A program made the translations under genes and the position numbers. From assembly GCF_022539665.2 (NCBI RefSeq), contig NC_081340.1, positions 62,001 through 126,000 on the forward strand: 64,000 bases of DNA. The letters run 5' to 3'. This document shows, one piece after another, positions 56,232 to 64,000 of the stretch. The notes beneath the pieces are model-generated. The model searched no databases and was not told the DNA's origin. It was given only the letters and a program-made list of their open reading frames with translations. Position 1 is the stretch's first letter. The number at the start of each line of letters is the position of its first letter. The DNA is from Daphnia carinata. Lineage: Eukaryota > Arthropoda > Branchiopoda > Diplostraca > Daphniidae.

Positions 56232-56575
56232 AATTCAGTTCCAAAATAAAATGAATACACTCCAGTAATGTCCATTAAAACCAGCACAAGTACAATTGAT
56301 TTATATAGTTAAGGATATTGGACTGGTAACCATCGCGTTCGGTCAACCACAAAAATGCAAACATATAAAATTCACTTTCTTGAAAGAGGTCACTTTTCTC
56401 ACGGAAATGCACCATTCTTTTTGTATTTCGTTTTAAAATACCTCTAGTTTATAGAAGATGAAATTTCAAAACTGACCACTAGGTGGCGTTTTAGAAAATA
56501 CTAGAATTCACCACGAGATGGTTCGTACTTCCCTGTAATTCATCCAAAAACGGCTAGGTGGATATAAAAGTTTTG

Positions 56576-56695
56576 ATGCCAACAGCATCCCGTATTCCCA
56601 AGCGGTCACCCATCTAGGTACTAACGGAACCCGACGTAGCTTAACTTCCTGGAGCTGACGAGACAAGGTTTGTTCTACGTGGTATGGCCGTTGAC
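56576..56695 (-). rRNA. 5S rRNA, copy 9
   Basis: Left spacer TTTT/CCACG with a private change, CTGTAATTC for CTGTGATTC, near 56537. Confidence 0.95.
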
Positions 56696-57039
56696 AATTC
56701 AGTTCCAAAATAAAATGAATACACTCCAGTAATGTCCATTAAAACCAGCACAAGTACAATTGATTTATATAGTTAAGGATATTGGACTGGTAACCATCGC
56801 GTTCGGTCAACCACAAAAATGCAAACATATAAAATTCACTTTCTTGAAAGAGGTCACTTTTCTCACGGAAATGCACCATTCTTTTTGTATTTCGTTTTAA
56901 AATACCTCTAGTTTATAGAAGATGAAATTTCAAAACTGACCACTAGGTGGCGTTTTAGAAAATACTAGAATTCATCGCGAGATGGTTCGTACTTCCCTGT
57001 GATTCATCCAAAAACGGCTAGGTGGATATAAAAGTTTTG

Positions 57040-57159
57040 ATGCCAACAGCATCCCGTATTCCCAAGCGGTCACCCATCTAGGTACTAACGGAACCCGACG
57101 TAGCTTAACTTCCTGGAGCTGACGAGACAAGGTTTGTTCTACGTGGTATGGCCGTTGAC
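57040..57159 (-). rRNA. 5S rRNA, copy 10
   Basis: Left spacer is a mosaic, TTTT with TCGCG. A private TGATGTATAT variant lies upstream of the gene near 57228. Confidence 0.95.
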
Positions 57160-57503
57160 AATTCAGTTCCAAAATAAAATGAATACACTCCAGTAATGTC
57201 CATTAAAACCAGCACAAGTACAATTGATGTATATAGTTAAGGATATTGGACTGGTAACCATCGCGTTCGGTCAACCACAAAAATGCAAACATATAAAATT
57301 CACTTTCTTGAAAGAGGTCACTTTTCTCACGGAAATGCACCATTCTTTTTGTATTTCGTTTTAAAATACCTCTAGTTTATAGAAGATGAAATTTCAAAAC
57401 TGACCACTAGGTGGCGTTTTAGAAAATACTAGAATTCACCACGAGATGGTTCGTACTTCCCTGTGATTCATCCAAAAACGGCTAGGTGGATATAAAAGTT
57501 TTG

Positions 57504-57623
57504 ATGCCAACAGCATCCCGTATTCCCAAGCGGTCACCCATCTAGGTACTAACGGAACCCGACGTAGCTTAACTTCCTGGAGCTGACGAGACAAGGTTTG
57601 TTCTACGTGGTATGGCCGTTGAC
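57504..57623 (-). rRNA. 5S rRNA, copy 11
   Basis: Gene sequence as copy 1; left spacer haplotype TTTT/CCACG. Confidence 0.95.
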
Positions 57624-57967
57624 AATTCAGTTCCAAAATAAAATGAATACACTCCAGTAATGTCCATTAAAACCAGCACAAGTACAATTGATTTATATAG
57701 TTAAGGATATTGGACTGGTAACCATCGCGTTCGGTCAACCACAAAAATGCAAACATATAAAATTCACTTTCTTGAAAGAGGTCACTTTTCTCACGGAAAT
57801 GCACCATTCTTTTTGTATTTCGTTTTAAAATACCTCTAGTTTATAGAAGATGAAATTTCAAAACTGACCACTAGGTGGCGTTTTAGAAAATACTAGAATT
57901 CACCACGAGATGGTTCGTACTTCCCTGTGATTCATCCAAAAACGGCTAGGTGGATATAAAAGTTTTG

Positions 57968-58087
57968 ATGCCAACAGCATCCCGTATTCCCAAGCGGTCA
58001 CCCATCTAGGTACTAACGGAACCCGACGTAGCTTAACTTCCTGGAGCTGACGAGACAAGGTTTGTTCTACGTGGTATGGCCGTTGAC
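57968..58087 (-). rRNA. 5S rRNA, copy 12
   Basis: Gene sequence as copy 1; left spacer haplotype TTTT/CCACG. Confidence 0.95.
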
Positions 58088-58431
58088 AATTCAGTTCCAA
58101 AATAAAATGAATACACTCCAGTAATGTCCATTAAAACCAGCACAAGTACAATTGATTTATATAGTTAAGGATATTGGACTGGTAACCATCGCGTTCGGTC
58201 AACCACAAAAATGCAAACATATAAAATTCACTTTCTTGAAAGAGGTCACTTTTCTCACGGAAATGCACCATTCTTTTTGTATTTCGTTTTAAAATACCTC
58301 TAGTTTATAGAAGATGAAATTTCAAAACTGACCACTAGGTGGCGTTTTAGAAAATACTAGAATTCACCGCGAGATGGTTCGTACTTCCCTGTGATTCATC
58401 CAAAAACGGCTAGGTGGATATAAAAGTTTTG

Positions 58432-58551
58432 ATGCCAACAGCATCCCGTATTCCCAAGCGGTCACCCATCTAGGTACTAACGGAACCCGACGTAGCTTAA
58501 CTTCCTGGAGCTGACGAGACAAGGTTTGTTCTACGTGGTATGGCCGTTGAC
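58432..58551 (-). rRNA. 5S rRNA, copy 13
   Basis: Left spacer is a second mosaic, TTTT with CCGCG. Confidence 0.95.
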
Positions 58552-58895
58552 AATTCAGTTCCAAAATAAAATGAATACACTCCAGTAATGTCCATTAAAA
58601 CCAGCACAAGTACAATTGATTTATATAGTTAAGGATATTGGACTGGTAACCATCGCGTTCGGTCAACCACAAAAATGCAAACATATAAAATTCACTTTCT
58701 TGAAAGAGGTCACTTTTCTCACGGAAATGCACCATTCTTTTTGTATTTCGTTTTAAAATACCTCTAGTTTATAGAAGATGAAATTTCAAAACTGACCACT
58801 AGGTGGCGTCTTAGAAAATACTAGAATTCATCGCGAGATGGTTCGTACTTCCCTGTGATTCATCCAAAAACGGCTAGGTGGATATAAAAGTTTTG

Positions 58896-59015
58896 ATGCC
58901 AACAGCATCCCGTATTCCCAAGCGGTCACCCATCTAGGTACTAACGGAACCCGACGTAGCTTAACTTCCTGGAGCTGACGAGACAAGGTTTGTTCTACGT
59001 GGTATGGCCGTTGAC
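58896..59015 (-). rRNA. 5S rRNA, copy 14
   Basis: Gene sequence as copy 1; left spacer haplotype TCTT/TCGCG. Confidence 0.95.
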
Positions 59016-59359
59016 AATTCAGTTCCAAAATAAAATGAATACACTCCAGTAATGTCCATTAAAACCAGCACAAGTACAATTGATTTATATAGTTAAGGAT
59101 ATTGGACTGGTAACCATCGCGTTCGGTCAACCACAAAAATGCAAACATATAAAATTCACTTTCTTGAAAGAGGTCACTTTTCTCACGGAAATGCACCATT
59201 CTTTTTGTATTTCGTTTTAAAATACCTCTAGTTTATAGAAGATGAAATTTCAAAACTGACCACTAGGTGGCGTCTTAGAAAATACTAGAATTCATCGCGA
59301 GATGGTTCGTACTTCCCTGTGATTCATCCAAAAACGGCTAGGTGGATATAAAAGTTTTG

Positions 59360-59479
59360 ATGCCAACAGCATCCCGTATTCCCAAGCGGTCACCCATCTA
59401 GGTACTAACGGAACCCGACGTAGCTTAACTTCCTGGAGCTGACGAGACAAGGTTTGTTCTACGTGGTATGGCCGTTGAC
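59360..59479 (-). rRNA. 5S rRNA, copy 15
   Basis: Gene sequence as copy 1; left spacer haplotype TCTT/TCGCG. Confidence 0.95.
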
Positions 59480-59823
59480 AATTCAGTTCCAAAATAAAAT
59501 GAATACACTCCAGTAATGTCCATTAAAACCAGCACAAGTACAATTGATTTATATAGTTAAGGATATTGGACTGGTAACCATCGCGTTCGGTCAACCACAA
59601 AAATGCAAACATATAAAATTCACTTTCTTGAAAGAGGTCACTTTTCTCACGGAAATGCACCATTCTTTTTGTATTTCGTTTTAAAATACCTCTAGTTTAT
59701 AGAAGATGAAATTTCAAAACTGACCACTAGGTGGCGTTTTAGAAAATACTAGAATTCACCACGAGATGGTTCGTACTTCCCTGTGATTCATCCAAAAACG
59801 GCTAGGTGGATATAAAAGTTTTG

Positions 59824-59943
59824 ATGCCAACAGCATCCCGTATTCCCAAGCGGTCACCCATCTAGGTACTAACGGAACCCGACGTAGCTTAACTTCCTGG
59901 AGCTGACGAGACAAGGTTTGTTCTACGTGGTATGGCCGTTGAC
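59824..59943 (-). rRNA. 5S rRNA, copy 16
   Basis: Gene sequence as copy 1; left spacer haplotype TTTT/CCACG. Confidence 0.95.
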
Positions 59944-60287
59944 AATTCAGTTCCAAAATAAAATGAATACACTCCAGTAATGTCCATTAAAACCAGCACA
60001 AGTACAATTGATTTATATAGTTAAGGATATTGGACTGGTAACCATCGCGTTCGGTCAACCACAAAAATGCAAACATATAAAATTCACTTTCTTGAAAGAG
60101 GTCACTTTTCTCACGGAAATGCACCATTCTTTTTGTATTTCGTTTTAAAATACCTCTAGTTTATAGAAGATGAAATTTCAAAACTGACCACTAGGTGGCG
60201 TCTTAGAAAATACTAGAATTCATCGCGAGATGGTTCGTACTTCCCTGTGATTCATCCAAAAACGGCTAGGTGGATATAAAAGTTTTG

Positions 60288-60407
60288 ATGCCAACAGCAT
60301 CCCGTATTCCCAAGCGGTCACCCATCTAGGTACTAACGGAACCCGACGTAGCTTAACTTCCTGGAGCTGACGAGACAAGGTTTGTTCTACGTGGTATGGC
60401 CGTTGAC
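60288..60407 (-). rRNA. 5S rRNA, copy 17
   Basis: Last gene of the array; left spacer TCTT/TCGCG. Its upstream spacer (60408-60693) carries several private changes (AATTAATTTA, ACCAACGCG, AACAAATGAAATTC) before the junction with the Gypsy LTR. Confidence 0.95.
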
Positions 60408-60693
60408 AATTCAGTTCCAAAATAAAATGAATACACTCCAGTAATGTCCATTAAAACCAGCACAAGTACAATTAATTTATATAGTTAAGGATATTGGACT
60501 GGTAACCAACGCGTTCGGTCAACCACAAAAATGCAAACAAATGAAATTCACTTTCTTTAAAGAGGTCACTTTTCTCACGGAAATGCACCATTCTTTTTGT
60601 ATTTCGTTTTAAAATACCTCTAGTTTATAGAAGATGAAATTTCAAAACTGACCACTAGGTGGCGTCTTAGAAAATACTAGAATTCATCGCGAG

Positions 60694-60863
60694 ACTCGTC
60701 GCCGGATATAAAAGGGGCGATATTGCACTTCTGTGTGGCTTTTTGATTAATTGGTTAGGGCAATTAGTTTGCAGTTGTGTTATTAATCCTTTTGGTGAAA
60801 TACACATTATCTTTTAATCTGAAGCACGACGTCTCTATCTTGGTACAAGATCCGTCCGTGACA
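60694..60863 (+). repeat. G3 5' LTR, 3' portion
   Basis: About 170 bp between the 5S spacer and the PBS. It holds a TATA box (TATAAAAG, 60707-60714) and ends in CA. The start of the LTR (TG...) is absent or lies within sequence shared with the 5S spacer. Confidence 0.6.
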
Positions 60864-60875
60864 TGGTGGAGATGC
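60864..60875 (+). other. G3 primer binding site
   Basis: TGGTGGAGATGC directly after the LTR-terminal CA. Shares TGGTGG with the E1/E2 PBS but differs beyond. Confidence 0.6.
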
Positions 60876-61169
60876 AGGGTAACACCTGTTAGGCTGAGTA
60901 AGGTAAGCGCAATTGTTGTTCTTTTCGCACGGGTCTTGGGGAGTTTTTGGAATAAGGAACTTGGAGGCAGGTGCTGTTTAGGGGTCCTTGGGAAGTGTGA
61001 CCGGCCGGCTAGAAAGTGCCTTAAATTGCCGTGGTACAGGACCACAGACCTGGCCGATTTCCTTGATTCGCTGTTAGGTTGAAGACCCGTCCGAGTAAGT
61101 TGTTGAAAGCGCGTAGTAAAAGCCCGACAGGCCTACCATTGGGTGGGAGAGAGAGACGTAGCTCGGTGG

Positions 61170-64000
61170 ATGAGTACGGATCCGCCTAGGCAGAGCAGGC
61201 GTTTACGAGGGTTAGCCGCGTCCCCGATAAGCGGGGAAGGACAACGCAGCGTTGGTCTTGACGGAAGTCAGGCGGAAGCTCTAAAGAGAGTTACAGGAGT
61301 AGGGGCACAGACTGCCCAAGCGATCGGCCATACCATTTCGAGAAGAGAAATCGTATCACTGAACCCGATCGGAGAATCGAACGCGAGGACAAATTCCTCT
61401 TGTAGGTATCGGAAGCTCGTTCAGGAAGCAAGATCGAGAGATAGTGGTGTAGGAGAACAAACGTGTATTGATCCGAGGGAGCAACAGGAGGTAGCCGAAA
61501 AGCAAGGAATCTTTAACGAGTGCTCAAGGGAAGGAAGTGATAAGGGGTTAGACGATTTTTCTGGAGCTTTACCACTCGTGATAGTACCAACGCTTGAAAT
61601 GGCCCAGCGTGCTGAATTTAGAGGAAATGATGGACCTCCCGCCCGTGCGCCTGCACAGGCAGGAGGAGCCGTTCAACGTGCACCGGCTCATCCATCGCAG
61701 TATCGTGAAGCACCAGTCTTCCGCGGAGGACCAGACGACGATGCCGCTGAATGGATGGAACGTTTCGAGAGGACCGCCAATTTCAATGGATGGGGTCCCG
61801 CTGAGAAAGCGGAATACTTTGGCTTATTCTTAGAAGGTACAGCAAAGGATTGGCTAGCTTGTCAATTAGGGGAGGTGGTCTGGGACGATGTTGCTCCGGA
61901 TGATGCCGAACCCGGGATAAGGGGCCTACGAACCCGATTTTTAGATACATTTCGATCGGAGGATTTCGACCGTTATCATAAAGCTAGGCTACGTAGCCGA
62001 AAACAGGAGGCCTCGGAGACGGTCGTAGGATATTTCTACGACGTGCTAAATCAGTGCCGTAGGTTGAACCCAAGGATGCCTGAAGCGAAGAAAATAGATT
62101 ATCTGTTGCGTGGGCTTAATCAGCCTTTGAAGCGAGAAATGACCATTAAACAGCCCCGGACGACAGATGAATTTTTGAAAGCACTCAAGATTTATACTAG
62201 GGCATATGAGGATTCAGAGAAACCAAATCAGGCAGTTAATTTTATGGGACAAGCGAAGGATCCTATTCCACCCAAGCGAGTCACGTATGCTGACTCCGAA
62301 GAAAGGCAAACTCCGTTGAAACAAGAAGCCTACGAGTACGACGCAAAGCGAGACGGCACGCGCCAAGGGTCGCATGACGAGTTAAAAAATTTAATACGCG
62401 ATATGGCAGCTCGGATAGAAGAGCTGGAACGAGGCACTAAACAACTACGCCTGGGAGGGAGAGGGGAGAAACCTAAACCCTCCCGAACAGCAGACGGAAG
62501 GCCAATCTGCCACCGATGCGGACGCTCCGGTCATATTGCTCGTAACTGTGAGACCGATTTGAGTAATATAAGGCCACGATCACCAACACCCAGTCGGGAA
62601 GGAAGGGAGAACGAAAGGAGACCAGATGGACGTGATGTGGACCGACGCGGACGTGAGAACTCGAGACGAGATGGAAGCCAAGATGGGAGGAGAAACATAA
62701 GTCGAGAACGCTCGCGTTATAATAGGGACGATAGTAGGGAAAGTCGTAGCCCTAGAACGGTTTCTAGACCTCCAGCGGACCGTGATCAGGGTCAAATGGC
62801 GGTGGGAATGATTTCACTCGAAGAAAAAGGGAAGAAGAAAGATGAGCTTAAGGAGGCTGAAAATGAAGACAAAGGGGCCGGCTGTGAGATGGAATCGCTC
62901 GGAGAAAAGGGGGAAGAGAATTGTAAAGTCGAAGAGGGCATAAAGGATAAAGGAGAAAACGTACCGATCTATTTGACCTACTCTCCGCGTCTCATATTCG
63001 AAGAAGTCAACTGTAAGGGATTGGCCGTCAAGGCAGTTATTGATACTGGAGCCGTAATTTCAGTTGCTTCGCCAAGCCTGCAAGAAAAGCTAAAAGCACC
63101 GTTGGTGGAATGGGAAGGACCGGCCATCATTATGGTAAATGGTCAAAGTACACAACCTCTTGGTGCCATTCAGTTGGAAATTGAACATCGGGGCCACAAG
63201 GCCAGTGGAAAAATCATTCTCTTGGAAATGAAAGGAATAGAACTACTGTTAGGGAACGATTTTTTAAGCCAGTTTGAGCGATTGGTGGTTCAGTACAAGA
63301 AGACGGGGGCAGTGGCATCTCTAGGTGAATTGCCAGTGAATGTAATCAACGAGGAGATAATCTCGCCTCCAAAGCTGATAGCCAAGATAGGAAGAATGCT
63401 GCCACCGAGAACCTTTGCTCTAGTGGAAGTAGAGCTTACCGCACAAGAGAAAAACATTTGGATGGTAGAGCCTTCGGACAAGTTAGCTCGAGTCAAAGGC
63501 ATTACTACTGGGAAGGTACTTGTGTCCAGTGAATCCCCGCTAAACCGAGTGTTTGTTGTGAACTTAACGTACCAGAGAGCCTATATCCGAGAGGGGACCG
63601 TTTTGGGACAGATGGAAGAAATAGAACCTGTTGTGGTGACAATAGATGAGGAAGAGAAAATGGGAATAAAGGATGACAAGGAGAATCTAGCCGTAATGGC
63701 ACTCAGTCGAGGAAAGTTCTCTCCGTCCAGCGTCGCCCCTATTCCCAGGGAGACATTCAGGGCTAGGATTGCCGAAAGCTTATCACCCCCAGAAACAGAG
63801 AGATTGATTGACCTGTTAGAAGAATTTCATTCATGTTTCGCGCTGGCCGATAGTGAGCTGGGAGTTTGTCGTGTGGCCAAGCATCGAATCGACACGGGTA
63901 ACACACCACCAGTTCACCAACCTCCGTACAAAAGCGCATGGAAAGAACGAGCCATTGTACAGCGACAGGTCGACGAGATGCTGGAAAAAGGTGTCATTGA
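61170..64000 (+). CDS. G3 gag-pol polyprotein, single frame, partial at the window end
   Basis: First ATG (61170-61172, MSTDPPRQSRRLRG) after an in-frame TGA near 61104; a second candidate start is 61599 (MAQRAEFRGNDG). The frame is open for 943 codons to the window edge. Gag domain: AAEWMERFERTANFNGW, EYFGLFLEGTAKDWL, FRSEDFDRYHKARLRSRKQ, VGYFYDVLNQCRRLNP, KIDYLLRGLNQPLKREM. One knuckle, CHRCGRSGHIARNC (about 62506-62550). Then a long Arg/Asp/Glu/Ser-rich linker (62560-62760). Protease KAVIDTGAVISVAS (about 63030-63070) with LLLGNDFL. The RT start is seen as HRIDTGNTPPVHQPPY and QRQVDEMLEKGVI. There is no frameshift between gag and pol, unlike E1/E2. Intact so far as visible. Confidence 0.9.
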   Translation, partial: MSTDPPRQSRRLRGLAASPISGEGQRSVGLDGSQAEALKRVTGVGAQTAQAIGHTISRREIVSLNPIGESNARTNSSCRYRKLVQEARSRDSGVGEQTCIDPREQQEVAEKQGIFNECSREGSDKGLDDFSGALPLVIVPTLEMAQRAEFRGNDGPPARAPAQAGGAVQRAPAHPSQYREAPVFRGGPDDDAAEWMERFERTANFNGWGPAEKAEYFGLFLEGTAKDWLACQLGEVVWDDVAPDDAEPGIRGLRTRFLDTFRSEDFDRYHKARLRSRKQEASETVVGYFYDVLNQCRRLNPRMPEAKKIDYLLRGLNQPLKREMTIKQPRTTDEFLKALKIYTRAYEDSEKPNQAVNFMGQAKDPIPPKRVTYADSEERQTPLKQEAYEYDAKRDGTRQGSHDELKNLIRDMAARIEELERGTKQLRLGGRGEKPKPSRTADGRPICHRCGRSGHIARNCETDLSNIRPRSPTPSREGRENERRPDGRDVDRRGRENSRRDGSQDGRRNISRERSRYNRDDSRESRSPRTVSRPPADRDQGQMAVGMISLEEKGKKKDELKEAENEDKGAGCEMESLGEKGEENCKVEEGIKDKGENVPIYLTYSPRLIFEEVNCKGLAVKAVIDTGAVISVASPSLQEKLKAPLVEWEGPAIIMVNGQSTQPLGAIQLEIEHRGHKASGKIILLEMKGIELLLGNDFLSQFERLVVQYKKTGAVASLGELPVNVINEEIISPPKLIAKIGRMLPPRTFALVEVELTAQEKNIWMVEPSDKLARVKGITTGKVLVSSESPLNRVFVVNLTYQRAYIREGTVLGQMEEIEPVVVTIDEEEKMGIKDDKENLAVMALSRGKFSPSSVAPIPRETFRARIAESLSPPETERLIDLLEEFHSCFALADSELGVCRVAKHRIDTGNTPPVHQPPYKSAWKERAIVQRQVDEMLEKGVI

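Larger units (their letters stand above)
52631..60693. repeat. 5S rDNA tandem array, 464-bp unit
   Basis: Seventeen complete periods of exactly 464 bp plus a partial last unit. Each holds one minus-strand 5S gene and a ~344-bp spacer. Spacers come in two main haplotypes at linked sites: CGTCTTAG...TTCATCGCGAG and CGTTTTAG...TTCACCACGAG. Units at about 56950 and 58340 are mosaics of the two. The last partial unit has more private changes, as expected at an array edge. The array begins in a gap and ends in a Gypsy element, so its real size is larger. Confidence 0.96.
60694..64000 (+). mobile_element. G3: Ty3/Gypsy element, 5' part, runs off the window
   Basis: An LTR 3' portion ending CCGTGACA at 60863, a PBS-like TGGTGGAGATGC at 60864-60875, a 306-bp leader from there to the start codon, then one gag-pol frame from 61170. 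The left LTR end is not seen: 5S spacer is directly joined at about 60693. Not closely related to E1/E2 in gag or in organisation, since gag and pol share one frame. Confidence 0.85.

Noticed and set aside
52796-60420. Identical 66-residue minus-strand ORFs repeated every 464 bp
   Set aside because: They are translations of the 5S rRNA gene and its flank; the RNA gene explains the repetition.
60864-60875. Naming the tRNA primers of G3, E1 and E2
   Set aside because: I could not match TGGTGGAGATGC or TGGTGGCAGCGA to a tRNA 3' end with confidence.

Overview
The window reads as repeat-rich, intron-containing animal DNA, most likely from an arthropod and probably a branchiopod crustacean such as Daphnia. 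The evidence is an SLC6 transporter gene with many tiny introns, an arthropod-style 5S rDNA array, a Copia element with a copia-type half-tRNA primer site, env-bearing Gypsy elements, and degenerate YYT-repeat coding sequence of a kind I associate with Daphnia. The organism is inferred. Two runs of exactly 100 N (14935-15034 and 52531-52630) are assembly gaps, so neighbours across them may not be adjacent.

Layout: (1) 1-14934 is a 70-bp satellite array interrupted at 438-5021 by a frameshifted Copia element whose 5' LTR is mostly missing. (2) 15035-40570 is an env-bearing Gypsy element on the minus strand (E1). Its gag is split by a second, related and apparently intact Gypsy element of 12.3 kb (E2, 26238-38563) flanked by a 4-bp target duplication. 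E1 itself abuts an older LTR fragment in the opposite orientation (40571-40856). (3) 40857-44467 is host DNA with decayed YYT-repeat sequence and a broken fragment of the same Gypsy lineage. (4) 44468-50222 is a 5.7-kb near-palindromic foldback-like element with tandem 15-mers at both ends and a small inverted-repeat element near its middle. (5) 50774-52530 is the 5' part of an SLC6 transporter gene containing several micro-exons. (6) 52631-60693 is a 5S rDNA array of 464-bp units holding 17 minus-strand 5S genes. (7) 60694-64000 is the 5' part of another Gypsy element on the plus strand, with one open gag-pol frame running off the window.

The most interesting part is the E1/E2 Gypsy lineage. 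In RNA order each copy has: a long gag frame; a conserved +1-frame ORF of about 343 codons (called ORF0 here) nested inside it; a canonical -1 frameshift signal at the gag/pol junction (GGGAAAC, 7-nt spacer, perfect 9-bp hairpin); pol; a small accessory ORF preceded by its own TATA box; a long A-tract-rich leader; and env. ORF0 is better conserved between the copies than the gag frame it overlaps, and in both copies it ends exactly 23 nt before the methionine that opens the capsid-like region. I do not recognise ORF0 or the accessory protein.
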